From positions 1,156,768 to 1,220,767 of the forward strand of contig NZ_SODV01000002.1 of the NCBI RefSeq assembly GCF_004366355.1: DNA of 64,000 nt. Reading direction: 5' to 3'. The DNA is from Dinghuibacter silviterrae (lineage in GTDB: Bacteria; Bacteroidota; Bacteroidia; Chitinophagales; Chitinophagaceae). Shown here in pieces: positions 8,591 to 16,816 of the stretch. Made by a program: the position numbers and the translations under genes. Each line of letters starts with the position of its first letter. The first letter of the stretch is position 1. The notes under the pieces are model-generated. The model worked only from the letters and a program-made list of their open reading frames with translations. It searched no databases and was not told where the DNA came from.

Positions 8591-9141
8591 TGTATATGAA
8601 GCAGACAATCCTGGCAGTCACCTGCCTCCTGGTTACCCTCGTGAAAGGATACGGGCAACAGTACATGACCCGCAGCGGTTTTGTTGGTTTCTACTCCAAA
8701 ACCCCGGCCGAAGACATCAAGGCGGAAAACCACCAGGGGTACGCCATTATTGACGAGGGGAAAAAGAACCTCGCTTTTGCTGTCCTGATCAAGGGCTTCA
8801 CTTTTCCCAAGGAATTAATGCAGGAGCACTTTAACGAGAATTATATAGAAAGCGACAAATACCCGAAGGCCACTTTCTCGGGCGCCTATACGGGAGACGT
8901 CACGCCCGGACAGGACGGCGTGTACCACGTCAATGTGAAGGGGAATTTAACCATCCACGGCGTTACCAAGCCCGTGGAGATGCCGGCGACCATTGAGCGG
9001 AAGGGTGGGGCCCTCATCGGCCACGCGGTTTTCCACATCTCCCCGGAAGATTTTAACGTCAGCATTCCTTCCATCGTCCGGGAAAAAATCGAGAAATCCT
9101 TCGAAGTACAAGTCGACATTCAATGCCAACCCACTAAATAA
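8590..9141 (+). CDS. YceI family protein, periplasmic
   Basis: A 183-residue protein with a signal peptide (MKQTILAVTCLLVTLVKGYG) and the YceI lipocalin-like barrel. Signature segments are YMTRSGFVGFYSKTP, FTFPKELMQEHFNENYIESD, YPKATFSG and GNLTIHGVTKPVEMPATI. YceI proteins bind isoprenoid-like lipids in an antiparallel barrel. Two start codons are possible, 8590 and 8596; the latter gives the more usual signal peptide. It sits between the haem lipoprotein and a DUF5777 barrel, a grouping that suggests a joint envelope function, perhaps lipid-soluble redox cofactor handling (inference). Confidence 0.9.
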   Translation: MYMKQTILAVTCLLVTLVKGYGQQYMTRSGFVGFYSKTPAEDIKAENHQGYAIIDEGKKNLAFAVLIKGFTFPKELMQEHFNENYIESDKYPKATFSGAYTGDVTPGQDGVYHVNVKGNLTIHGVTKPVEMPATIERKGGALIGHAVFHISPEDFNVSIPSIVREKIEKSFEVQVDIQCQPTK

Positions 9142-9146
9142 CAATC

Positions 9147-10049
9147 ATGCGCAACAAACTACTGATAGGCTGCTTGCTGCTTCTGGGTTCGGTTGCCCGG
9201 GCGCAGGATACCACGTTGCTCGGAAGACTGGGGGACTCCCTGCAAGCGGAGTCGAAACCCGGACCCGTTACGGGCACCTTCAAAGGCATCTACTTCATCC
9301 AGCTCCAAACCAACGAAACCGTTGCCCGGGGTGCCCTCAACTTCGAGATCCAGCACCGTTTCGGACAGCTCAACAGCGGGGCCTATAACTTTTTCGGCCT
9401 GGACAACGCGACCTTGCGTCTGGGGCTGGACTACGGCCTCACGGACTGGTGGACCATCGGGGTAGGGCGGAGCTCATACCTGAAGACCTTTGACGGGTAT
9501 ACCAAGTTCAAGCTATGGCGGCAAAAGGAAAGCGGCGGTATGCCCATTTCCGTGACCCTGATGGGGACGATCAGCAACTACACCCAAAATTTCTCCGACG
9601 AGTCCTATCTCGACGCCAATTATCGTACAGCATACGCGACCCAGCTTATCCTGGCCAGGAAGTTCAGGTACTTTTCCCTGGAATTGGTGCCGACCTACAT
9701 CCGGTCCAACCTGGTCCCCACCACCGCCGACAAAAACGACCTGTTTGCCGTCAGCGGGGGCGCGCGCGTCCGGCTGACAAGACGGATGAGCCTCGATGGG
9801 GAGTACAACTATCTTTTCCCCAACCAGGTGAACTCCACGAAGGTGTATAATGCGTTGTCCTTTGCCTGGGAAATGGAGACCGGCGGCCACGTCTTCCAAC
9901 TGGTGTTCACCAATGCACAAAGCATGGTCCCCACCCAGTTCATCTCCCAGACGACGGGTAATTGGGGCGACGGCGGCATCTATTTCGGATTCAATATTGC
10001 CCGGAATTTCAACCTCACGTCGCACGCTAAAAAATCGGTGAAATACTAA
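9147..10049 (+). CDS. DUF5777 family outer-membrane beta-barrel protein
   Basis: A 300-residue protein with a signal peptide ending at VARAQ. The mature part is made of amphipathic strands: GTFKGIYFIQLQTNETV, GALNFEIQHRFGQLNSG, FFGLDNATLRLGLDYGLTDW, MSLDGEYNYLFP and TGNWGDGGIYFGFNIARNF. This matches the DUF5777 barrel family often placed beside YceI and haem proteins in Bacteroidota. No function is established. It is the last gene of the 7.8-10 kb group and overlaps the convergent T9SS gene by 4 bp. Confidence 0.82.
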   Translation: MRNKLLIGCLLLLGSVARAQDTTLLGRLGDSLQAESKPGPVTGTFKGIYFIQLQTNETVARGALNFEIQHRFGQLNSGAYNFFGLDNATLRLGLDYGLTDWWTIGVGRSSYLKTFDGYTKFKLWRQKESGGMPISVTLMGTISNYTQNFSDESYLDANYRTAYATQLILARKFRYFSLELVPTYIRSNLVPTTADKNDLFAVSGGARVRLTRRMSLDGEYNYLFPNQVNSTKVYNALSFAWEMETGGHVFQLVFTNAQSMVPTQFISQTTGNWGDGGIYFGFNIARNFNLTSHAKKSVKY

Positions 10050-11449
10050 CGGATCAGCATAAACTTGACGGGAGCCAGCGGGATGCTGCCGCCCTGGAAA
10101 GAGAGGATATATACGCCCGGGGCCATTTCCGGCAACAGCAGGGTGGCCCCGGCCGTTCCACGGGCGAGTTCGGCCCTTTCCCTGAACACCATCCGCCCCG
10201 TCATGTCCACGATCACCCACGAACCGGTCTGGGCGGAAGCCAAAGTGGTTGTCAGCAGGAGCGTGTTGGTCTGCACCAGGGAGGGCTGTACCTTGATGGT
10301 ATTGGCCGTCAGCTTGCCGGCAACCATCTGAAGGATGGGAGAATAGCCGACCAACTGGCCCTTGTCATTGTCGAGCCTGAGCCTGAACCAGGTCGTCGTA
10401 TCGATCGGCGTCGGATAGCTGTAAGAGGACGGCGTGCCGTTCGCGGTGACGGTACCCAGCGGAGAAAAGGTCCGGGCGTCCTGGCTCGCTTCCGGCACGA
10501 AATCCTTGATGCCGCTTTCATCGGCCGTCGTCCACCTCAGGACACAGGTATTGTCCCCTTGCAGGGTCGCCGTAAAGGATTGAAGAAGCACCGGCAGGGG
10601 GATGACCAGGGAGTTACAGTTGGTTTCTACGGTGGCAGATCCGGGGAGATACGGAGAACCGATGGTAATGCCCGGCGCTTCGCAAATAATGACATTTGAC
10701 GTGTTGGCCAGCGTACCGTTGGAGCTGTTGCCCCCCAGGATATTGGTGACGTCTATGCCGGCAACATCGCCCGGCGCATCCAGGAGAATGCCGGGGGACG
10801 TGTCATCGTTGTATTCATACAAGGTAACGACGGCGCCTTGTCCTTCGCAAATACTCGAATCTTGCTGGTTCAGGTAGTTCTTGAAGTACATTTGCCCGAA
10901 ATTGGTAATAGGGGCGTCATTGATGGATCCCCCCTCCACTGTAAAGGTGGCACCGGGTGCGTTATAAATCAGTTCGTTGGCACCGGCGTTCCCATTGAGA
11001 CCGGTCCCGCTGTTGGCACCTGTATCCCCGAAGGTCAGGGTGCCGTAGTTGGCGATCTGTCCGTCGTTGGTCACCTGGCTGCTGCCGTCCAGGATATTCA
11101 GTGTTCCATAGTTGGTCACATAGCCCTTGATGTCACCGGTATAAATGGTCAGGGTTCCTCCCGGCTCCACGACGATGACCGGCGTTCCGCTGAATTTCAA
11201 GGTATTGATGGTCAGGTTGCCGCAAACATAAAGGGTTCCCTTGAGGGTGAGGTTCGTCAGGGAAAGGGCTGTGGAACTGTTATAATAATAGGTCGTTCCG
11301 GCGGCCAGCGTGCCCGTGGTGGCAGCAGTGAGGGCCGTACCGGACGTGATGGGGCAGGCGGCACTGGCGAAGGGGATGGGGACCGGACACTGGGCTATTA
11401 GTGTTCTAAAACCCATACAGAGGCAGCAAGTTATCAAGAGCGCTTTCAT
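10046..11449 (-). CDS. Secreted protein with T9SS type A C-terminal sorting domain
   Basis: A 467-residue protein with a signal peptide (MKALLITCCLCMGFRTLIAQ). The middle carries repeated short beta strands with Asn/Gly turns (GTLYVCGNLTINTLKF, GTLNILDGSSQVTNDGQIAN, YGTLTFGD), suggesting a right-handed beta-helix or adhesin-like fold. The last 80 residues have the type A sorting-domain shape: VQPSLVQTNTLLLTTT, WVIVDMTGRMVFRERAEL, then LPEMAPGVYILSFQGG and a short basic tail. It is therefore probably exported through the type 9 system and attached to the cell surface. Cargo function is not recognised. Confidence 0.83.
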   Translation of the reverse strand: MKALLITCCLCMGFRTLIAQCPVPIPFASAACPITSGTALTAATTGTLAAGTTYYYNSSTALSLTNLTLKGTLYVCGNLTINTLKFSGTPVIVVEPGGTLTIYTGDIKGYVTNYGTLNILDGSSQVTNDGQIANYGTLTFGDTGANSGTGLNGNAGANELIYNAPGATFTVEGGSINDAPITNFGQMYFKNYLNQQDSSICEGQGAVVTLYEYNDDTSPGILLDAPGDVAGIDVTNILGGNSSNGTLANTSNVIICEAPGITIGSPYLPGSATVETNCNSLVIPLPVLLQSFTATLQGDNTCVLRWTTADESGIKDFVPEASQDARTFSPLGTVTANGTPSSYSYPTPIDTTTWFRLRLDNDKGQLVGYSPILQMVAGKLTANTIKVQPSLVQTNTLLLTTTLASAQTGSWVIVDMTGRMVFRERAELARGTAGATLLLPEMAPGVYILSFQGGSIPLAPVKFMLIR

Positions 11450-11612
11450 AAGATTACACGGATCATTGGTACATAAAGTTAAACATTGGGATCCGGGAAT
11501 AAATGTAGGAATGACAACTATCAGGGATCGGCTACAGCCATGTAGTAAAAGTTCTAAAAATTTGATCGACAGACTGTTAGGCCCTTACCTGGCCCCCTTG
11601 GTCGAATACCCC

Positions 11613-11620
11613 TATCTTTG
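11613..11620 (+). promoter_or_regulatory. Probable -7 promoter element (TAnnTTTG) of the response-regulator gene
   Basis: TATCTTTG fits the Bacteroidota -7 consensus TAnnTTTG. An alternative TTG start at 11618 would lie inside this box, which supports translation from the ATG at 11648. No good -33 element is seen. Confidence 0.45.
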
Positions 11621-11647
11621 ACGGACATCAATCCTTTTAAACCGGCG

Positions 11648-12058
11648 ATGGAGACCAAAAAGCGCATATTGCTAGCCGACGACGATCGCGAGGACCAGTT
11701 CATTATTGCGGAGGCATTCGAGGAGATCGGGGTGAAAGACATCCTCCACTTCGTGGAGAATGGAGAGCATGTCCTGGCTTGGCTTGAAACATGCGCCGCG
11801 GAAGGTACGCTGCCGGAGCTCATCGTTTTGGACCTGAACATGCCCAAGATGAATGGCACCCAAACCCTGCTCCGGCTGAAAGAGGACGAACGCTTCCGGC
11901 ATATCCCGGTGATCATCTATTCCACTTCCCTCAACAATATCGAAAGGGATGAATGCATCCGCCTGGGTGCACATTCTTATGTGATCAAAGGGATCACGTT
12001 TAACGAGTGTAAAAACATTGCAAAGACTTTATACGATTGTTGCACGGAGCTTTCCTGA
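11648..12058 (+). CDS. Single-domain response regulator (CheY-like receiver)
   Basis: A 136-residue receiver domain with no output domain. The acidic pocket is visible as LLADDDREDQF, the phospho-acceptor Asp in ELIVLDLNMPKMNG, the switch Thr/Ser in VIIYSTS, and the conserved Lys in SYVIKG. The length and the loop after the first helix resemble the Rcp1-like receivers common in Bacteroidota phosphorelays with hybrid kinases. No kinase gene is next to it. Its stop is 3 bp before the carboxylase gene, so the two may share a transcript, though no functional link is known. Confidence 0.9.
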   Translation: METKKRILLADDDREDQFIIAEAFEEIGVKDILHFVENGEHVLAWLETCAAEGTLPELIVLDLNMPKMNGTQTLLRLKEDERFRHIPVIIYSTSLNNIERDECIRLGAHSYVIKGITFNECKNIAKTLYDCCTELS

Positions 12059-12061
12059 TAT

Positions 12062-13672
12062 ATGGACAAAAACGATTACGCTATGCGGCAGGCCCTGGAT
12101 CAACTGCGCCGGTATACAGAGCAGATCCATTTGGGCGGCGGCGCGAAAGCCATCGCGCGCCAGAAAGAAAAAAACAAACTTACGCCCCGGGAACGGCTGG
12201 CCTACCTCCTGGACAAGGATAAACCCTTTATAGAGATCGGCGCCTTTGCCGGTTGGGAGATGTACGAGGAAGAGGGCGGTTGTCCCGCCGGGGGCACCGT
12301 GGGGGGTATCGGTTATGTCAGCGGCCGCCAGTGTGTGATCGTGGCCAATGACCAGACCGTAAAGGCGGGCGCCTGGTTTCCCATTACCGGTAAGAAAAAC
12401 CTGCGGCTCCAGGAGATCGCGATGGAGAACCGCCTGCCGGTCATCTATCTCGTGGACAGTGCGGGGGTTTTTCTCCCCATGCAGGACGAGATCTTCCCGG
12501 ACAAAGAACATTTCGGCCGCATTTTCCGTAACAACGCCCGCATGAGTGCTATGGGGATCACCCAGATCGCCGCGGTCATGGGCGCTTGTGTGGCGGGTGG
12601 GGCCTACCTGCCCATCATGAGTGATGAAACCCTGATGGTGGAAGGCAACGGTTCCATCTTCCTGGCCGGTCCCTACCTGGTCAAGGCCGCCATCGGTGAA
12701 GACGTCGACGCGGAGACCCTGGGCGGGGCCGTTACCCATACCGAACGTTCCGGTATTGCGGACTATAAATTCCCCACCGAACAGGCCTGCCTGGACGAGG
12801 TCCGGAAGATTATCAGTCGTCTGGGCGCCTCGGCCAGTGCGGGGTTTGACCGTATACAGCCTGCACTGCCGGCCCGGGAAGGGTTGTACGGGCTGATCCC
12901 CGAAAACGGGGCAAAAGCCTACGACATGCGCACGCTCATCGAATGCCTCGTGGACGATTCGGCTTTCGACGAATTCAAAAAGGACTATGGTAAGACCCTG
13001 CTCTGTGGTTACGCCCGCATAGACGGCTGGGCCGTGGGCATCGTAGCCAACCAACGCACGATGGTCAAAAACAGGAAAGGGGAAATGCAGATGGGCGGCG
13101 TGATCTACCACGACAGCGCCGACAAGGCCGCCCGGTTTATCCTGAACTGCAACCAGAAAAAAATACCCCTGGTGTTTCTCCAGGACGTCACCGGCTTTAT
13201 GGTCGGCAGCCGGAGCGAACACGAAGGGATCATCAAGGATGGGGCAAAGATGGTCAATGCCGTAGCCAACTCCGTCGTACCGAAGTTTACGATCGTCGTG
13301 GGCAACTCTTATGGTGCGGGGAACTACGCCATGTGTGGCAAAGCCTACGACCCCCGGTTTATCTACGCGTGGCCGAATGCCAAGATCGCGGTCATGGGCG
13401 GTGAACAGGCGGCCAAAACGCTGCTGCAGATACAGGTGGCATCGTTAAAGGCGCAAGGACGAAGCATCAGCCCGGAAGAAGAAAAAACGCTGCTGGAGTC
13501 CATCACCCGGCGGTATCAATCCCAGACGACGCCCTATTATGCCGCTGCCCGTCTTTGGGTGGATGGGATCATAGATCCGCTGGAAACACGGAAGGTTTTG
13601 TCGGAGGGGTTGGCCGCGGCCGATCAAAGCCCCATTACGGAGCCCATGCGGGTGGGGGTGTTTCAGGTATAA
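12062..13672 (+). CDS. Acyl-CoA carboxylase, beta (carboxyltransferase) subunit, methylcrotonoyl-CoA carboxylase-like
   Basis: A 536-residue biotin-dependent carboxyltransferase subunit. The N-terminal crotonase-like half has GGCPAGGTVGGIGYVSGRQC and PVIYLVDSAGVFLPMQDEIF, and AVMGACVAGGAYLPIMSDE provides the oxyanion-hole region. The C-terminal half has MGGVIYHDSADKAARFI, PLVFLQDVTGFMVGS and IVVGNSYGAGNYAMCGKAY. The long N-terminal signature resembles methylcrotonoyl-CoA carboxylase more than propionyl-CoA carboxylase, implying leucine degradation or a related acyl-CoA. The biotin-carrying alpha subunit is not in this window. Confidence 0.88.
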   Translation: MDKNDYAMRQALDQLRRYTEQIHLGGGAKAIARQKEKNKLTPRERLAYLLDKDKPFIEIGAFAGWEMYEEEGGCPAGGTVGGIGYVSGRQCVIVANDQTVKAGAWFPITGKKNLRLQEIAMENRLPVIYLVDSAGVFLPMQDEIFPDKEHFGRIFRNNARMSAMGITQIAAVMGACVAGGAYLPIMSDETLMVEGNGSIFLAGPYLVKAAIGEDVDAETLGGAVTHTERSGIADYKFPTEQACLDEVRKIISRLGASASAGFDRIQPALPAREGLYGLIPENGAKAYDMRTLIECLVDDSAFDEFKKDYGKTLLCGYARIDGWAVGIVANQRTMVKNRKGEMQMGGVIYHDSADKAARFILNCNQKKIPLVFLQDVTGFMVGSRSEHEGIIKDGAKMVNAVANSVVPKFTIVVGNSYGAGNYAMCGKAYDPRFIYAWPNAKIAVMGGEQAAKTLLQIQVASLKAQGRSISPEEEKTLLESITRRYQSQTTPYYAAARLWVDGIIDPLETRKVLSEGLAAADQSPITEPMRVGVFQV

Positions 13673-13683
13673 ACGGCGCGCGC

Positions 13684-14247
13684 CTAGTGCGCACCGATCG
13701 CGGCTCCCGCCTGGCGGCGCCAGAGGGCGTATCCCCCGAAAAGTAGGGCAGAGAAAAGGACGGTGGCATACAGGCTACCCCGGAAGAAGGGCAACCCGTC
13801 TTCCATGGCCAGTACAAATCCGGCCCAGGTATGCGGACGGTGCCATCCGCCGCCGGCAGCCCAGGTGGCCGCATTGGAAGCGAAGAAATACAGAACGGGT
13901 CCGGCCAGGGCGCCCAACGCGATCTGAAGGAGGTTCCTTTCGGCCACGAACCAACCCAGCACGGTCAGGCCGGTAAAAAGAACGTAATTGACCCATTGCC
14001 CGTCATAAAATCCCTGCATGTCGGTCATCCCGGCGTTGTGAAGGAGTTGGAACAATAAGTCGGAAAGAAACATTGACCCCAGCGGAAGGAGAAACGATAA
14101 TTTTTTGTCCTTGACCACCGACCCGCTGAACAAAGCCATGGCGATCTGGGGCGCAAAACCCCAGGGACGGCTGGGGATCAACCTGTATAACGCACTGACA
14201 AGCAGCAACACTGCAAAGATCAAAAGGAGTTGTCCGCTTTTTTTCAT
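13684..14247 (-). CDS. DUF6580-like integral membrane protein (putative transport component)
   Basis: A 187-residue hydrophobic protein with about five membrane helices (LLLIFAVLLLVSALYRL, LSFLLPLGSMFLSDLLF, WVNYVLFTGLTVLGWFV, IALGALAGPVLYFFASNAAT, LYATVLFSALLFGGYAL). The arrangement and the GGGWHRPHTWAGFVLAM loop resemble the DUF6580 family, which looks like the S component of energy-coupling transporters. The ATG at 14247 is preferred: a longer reading starting at 14268 would begin inside a promoter box. The substrate is unknown. Confidence 0.7.
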   Translation of the reverse strand: MKKSGQLLLIFAVLLLVSALYRLIPSRPWGFAPQIAMALFSGSVVKDKKLSFLLPLGSMFLSDLLFQLLHNAGMTDMQGFYDGQWVNYVLFTGLTVLGWFVAERNLLQIALGALAGPVLYFFASNAATWAAGGGWHRPHTWAGFVLAMEDGLPFFRGSLYATVLFSALLFGGYALWRRQAGAAIGAH

Positions 14248-14265
14248 TTCTTCCCGGGTTTGACA

Positions 14266-14273
14266 CAAAAATA
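14266..14273 (-). promoter_or_regulatory. Probable -7 element (TAnnTTTG) for the DUF6580 gene
   Basis: On the minus strand the box reads TATTTTTG, 18 nt upstream of the ATG at 14247, in the 51-bp divergent gap with yraN. Confidence 0.4.
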
Positions 14274-14298
14274 CGAATTTTAGCCGGTGAGCGACACT

Positions 14299-14643
14299 AT
14301 GGATACCGGCAAAACAGGGGAGATCCTGGCCGCAGATTATTACCGTTCCCGGGGCTTTAACGTGCTAGAGCTGAACTGGAGGCATTCTTATTATGAAATA
14401 GACCTAGTCGCCGCCGGCGAAGGCGTGCTCCACGTCGTGGAAGTCAAGACCCGCCGGGGCGGTTCGTACGGCTTCCCGGAGGAGTCGATCGATCACAGGA
14501 AACTGTACCGGCTGATGAAGGCGGGGGTGCGCTATCAGCAGCAGCATCCGCAGTGGAAGCGTATCCAGTACGATGTGCTGTCCATACGGTTGCACGCCGG
14601 TGCGCCGCCGGAATACTTTTTGATTGAGGATGTGTACGCCTAG
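14299..14643 (+). CDS. YraN/UPF0102 family nuclease-like protein
   Basis: A 114-residue protein of the YraN (UPF0102) family, which has the restriction-endonuclease-like (RecB/Holliday-resolvase) fold. Marks are GKTGEILAADYYRSRGFNVL, the catalytic-type pair EIDLVAAGEGVLHVVEVKTR (D and ExK motif), and the C-terminal VRYQQQHPQWKRIQYDVLSI. The cellular role of the family is unsettled. The ATG at 14299 is preferred over a GTG at 14287. It overlaps the convergent purB gene by 4 bp. Confidence 0.9.
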   Translation: MDTGKTGEILAADYYRSRGFNVLELNWRHSYYEIDLVAAGEGVLHVVEVKTRRGGSYGFPEESIDHRKLYRLMKAGVRYQQQHPQWKRIQYDVLSIRLHAGAPPEYFLIEDVYA

Positions 14644-15986
14644 AAGTCCGCGACGACGCCCGTATAGTTCTGCGGCGTAATCTTTTTCAGCTCCGCTTTA
14701 AGCTTCGCATCGACGTCGAGCCCGTCGATAAACGCATGCATACTCTCCCGGTTAATCCCCGAAGCCCCGCGTGTTAACGCCTTGAGCGCCTCATAAGGAT
14801 TGGGATATTGCTCCCGGCGGAGGACCGTCTGCACGGCCTCGGCCACCACCGCCCAGTTGTCTTCCAGGTCCTGGTGCAGGACGTCCGGGTTGAGGATCAG
14901 TTTTTCCAGGCCCCGTTCGATCGAGCGGATGGAGAGCAGGGAATGGGCAAGGGGAACCCCCAGGTTGCGCAATACCGTGGAGTCGGTCAGGTCGCGCTGG
15001 AGACGGGACACCGGAAGCTTGGCCGACAGGTGTTCGAACAAGGCATTGGCCAGCCCGAGGTTGCCCTCGGCGTTTTCGAAATCGATGGGGTTGACCTTGT
15101 GTGGCATGGCGCTCGATCCTATTTCCCCTTCCTTGATCTTTTGTTTGAAGTAGTCCATCGAGATATAGGTCCAGATATCCCGGCAAAGGTCGATGAGGGT
15201 GGTATTGATGCGTTTCAGCGCGTCGAACTGGGCCGCCAGTCCGTCATAATGTTCGATCTGGGTGGTAAACTGCTGGCGCGCCAGCCCAAGCCTTTCGTTG
15301 ACGAAGCTGTTCCCGAAGGCGATCCAGTCGGTGGCGGGGTAGGCGATGTGGTGGGCGTTGAAGTTCCCGGTGGCACCCCCGAACTTTGCGCCAAAGGGCA
15401 TTTGACCAAACAGCTCCGCCTGTCCGCGAAGGCGTTCCACGAAGACCATGAATTCCTTGCCCAACCGGGTAGGAGAGGCCGGTTGCCCATGGGTACGGGC
15501 CAGCATCGGAATGTCCTTCCACGCCTGTGCGAGACCGGCGAGGTTGGCAATAAGCCCGGAGATGGCGGGTTGCCACTCTTGGGTAAGCCCGTCTTTCCAA
15601 CTCAGCGGGATCGCGGTATTGTTGATGTCCTGGGATGTCAGGCCGAAGTGGACCCATTCTTTGATGGCGCCCGCGCCCGCCTCGTCCAGGACGGATTTGA
15701 TAAAGTATTCGACGGCTTTTATGTCGTGGTTGGTGATTTTCTCGATGTCCTTGATCTTCGCTGCCTGGGCGGTGGTAAATCCATCCATCAAACCGGTTAA
15801 CGCAGCGCGGGCCGGTTCAGAAAGCGCCACAAACCCCGCCTCGCTCAGATGGAACAGGTATTCTACCTCGATCCTGACCCGGTAGCGGATCAAACCGAAT
15901 TCGGAGAAATAGCCGTCCAGGCGTTCCACCTGCCGGCGGTAACGGCCATCGATAGGCGAAATGGCAGTGAGCGATTGAAGATCCAT
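14640..15986 (-). CDS. purB: Adenylosuccinate lyase
   Basis: A 448-residue enzyme of the fumarase/aspartase superfamily, resembling the E. coli-type PurB. It begins MDLQSLTAISPIDGRYRRQV, as the E. coli form does, and has the family signature GSSAMPHKVNPIDFENAEGN, with the catalytic Ser in that flexible loop, and the His region in GLTSQDINNTAIPLSWK. It converts SAICAR to AICAR and adenylosuccinate to AMP in purine synthesis. The ATG at 15986 gives the conserved N-terminus; the upstream in-frame extension is not conserved. It is transcribed away from mqnA. Confidence 0.95.
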   Translation of the reverse strand: MDLQSLTAISPIDGRYRRQVERLDGYFSEFGLIRYRVRIEVEYLFHLSEAGFVALSEPARAALTGLMDGFTTAQAAKIKDIEKITNHDIKAVEYFIKSVLDEAGAGAIKEWVHFGLTSQDINNTAIPLSWKDGLTQEWQPAISGLIANLAGLAQAWKDIPMLARTHGQPASPTRLGKEFMVFVERLRGQAELFGQMPFGAKFGGATGNFNAHHIAYPATDWIAFGNSFVNERLGLARQQFTTQIEHYDGLAAQFDALKRINTTLIDLCRDIWTYISMDYFKQKIKEGEIGSSAMPHKVNPIDFENAEGNLGLANALFEHLSAKLPVSRLQRDLTDSTVLRNLGVPLAHSLLSIRSIERGLEKLILNPDVLHQDLEDNWAVVAEAVQTVLRREQYPNPYEALKALTRGASGINRESMHAFIDGLDVDAKLKAELKKITPQNYTGVVADF

Positions 15987-15991
15987 TGACG

Positions 15992-16009
15992 TATTTTTGC
16001 GCAAAATTA
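15992..16009. promoter_or_regulatory. Overlapping divergent promoters for purB and mqnA
   Basis: The segment reads TATTTTTGCGCAAAATTA. TATTTTTG (15992-15999) is a TAnnTTTG box for mqnA on the plus strand; TAATTTTG (16002-16009 read on the minus strand) is one for purB. The two boxes are arranged almost palindromically around a CG dinucleotide, so polymerase binding at one would probably exclude the other. Confidence 0.5.
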
Positions 16010-16026
16010 CCTAAAACCCTCAAGCA

Positions 16027-16782
16027 TTGGAAAAGATTTGGAAGGTGGGCGCTGTGAGCTATCTGAATACCAAACCCCTTTTGTACGGCATTTTGCGGTC
16101 CCCCCAGGTGATGCGTCGCCTGGAGCTGACCATAGACTATCCCTCCATCATTGCCCAGGACCTGGTCACGGGTGATTCCGATATGGGCCTGGTGCCCGTC
16201 GCCATCATCCCCCGCCTGAAGGAGCACCACATCAACGGGGGATACTGCATCGGGACGGAGGGAGAGGTCGCCTCCGTTTGTCTTTTTAGCGAGGTTCCCA
16301 TGGAGGACATACAAACGGTCCTCTTGGATTACCAATCCAGGACCTCGGTGGCGCTGCTCAAGGTCCTGCTGAGGTTCCATTGGAAACGGACCCCTACGTT
16401 TGTCAATACCCATGAAGACTACCGCTCCCGGATCAAAGGTACGACGGCGGGGCTGGTTATTGGCGACCGGGCACTCGAACAGCGGAAAATATCCCCTTAT
16501 ATCTATGACCTGGGGGCGGCTTGGAAGGCTTTTACCGGTTTGCCCTTTGTTTTTGCGGCCTGGATCAGCAACCGTCCCCTGGACGAGGCTTTTATCCGGA
16601 TCTTCGATGAAGCCTGCGGGGTGGGCTTCCGGGAGCTGAACAGCGTCCTTGCAGAAAACCCTTACCCGGTGTACGACCTGCAGACGTACTACACCCGCAA
16701 TATTTCCTATGAACTGACCCCGAAAAAACGCGAGGGATTGACCCTTTTCTTACAGTATATCAATGAGTTACAGGGTGGCTAG
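16027..16782 (+). CDS. mqnA: Chorismate dehydratase (futalosine menaquinone pathway)
   Basis: A 251-residue periplasmic-binding-protein-like enzyme. The hallmark VGAVSYLNTKPLLYGI near the N-terminus, GDSDMGLVPVAIIP, LLDYQSRTSVALLKVLL and TAGLVIGDRAL identify MqnA, which dehydrates chorismate to 3-[(1-carboxyvinyl)oxy]benzoate in the futalosine route to menaquinone. The only fitting start is a TTG at 16027, directly before EKIWKVGAVSY; no in-frame ATG lies nearby upstream. It is divergent from purB. Confidence 0.93.
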   Translation: MEKIWKVGAVSYLNTKPLLYGILRSPQVMRRLELTIDYPSIIAQDLVTGDSDMGLVPVAIIPRLKEHHINGGYCIGTEGEVASVCLFSEVPMEDIQTVLLDYQSRTSVALLKVLLRFHWKRTPTFVNTHEDYRSRIKGTTAGLVIGDRALEQRKISPYIYDLGAAWKAFTGLPFVFAAWISNRPLDEAFIRIFDEACGVGFRELNSVLAENPYPVYDLQTYYTRNISYELTPKKREGLTLFLQYINELQGG

Positions 16783-16802
16783 TACTCCGCACCGGATTTG
16801 TG

Positions 16803-16810
16803 TACCTTTG
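16803..16810 (+). promoter_or_regulatory. Probable -7 element (TAnnTTTG) close to the start codon
   Basis: TACCTTTG ends 6 nt before the ATG at 16817, so the transcript would be leaderless or nearly so if the box is used. Confidence 0.45.
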
Positions 16811-16816
16811 TAGGTA

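Noticed and set aside
12029-13222. A 397-codon open frame antisense to the carboxylase gene
   Set aside because: It covers the well-conserved carboxyltransferase gene and reads like reverse-frame sequence; no recognisable motif.
14808-15800. A 330-codon open frame antisense to purB
   Set aside because: Shadow of purB, which carries its full active-site signature.
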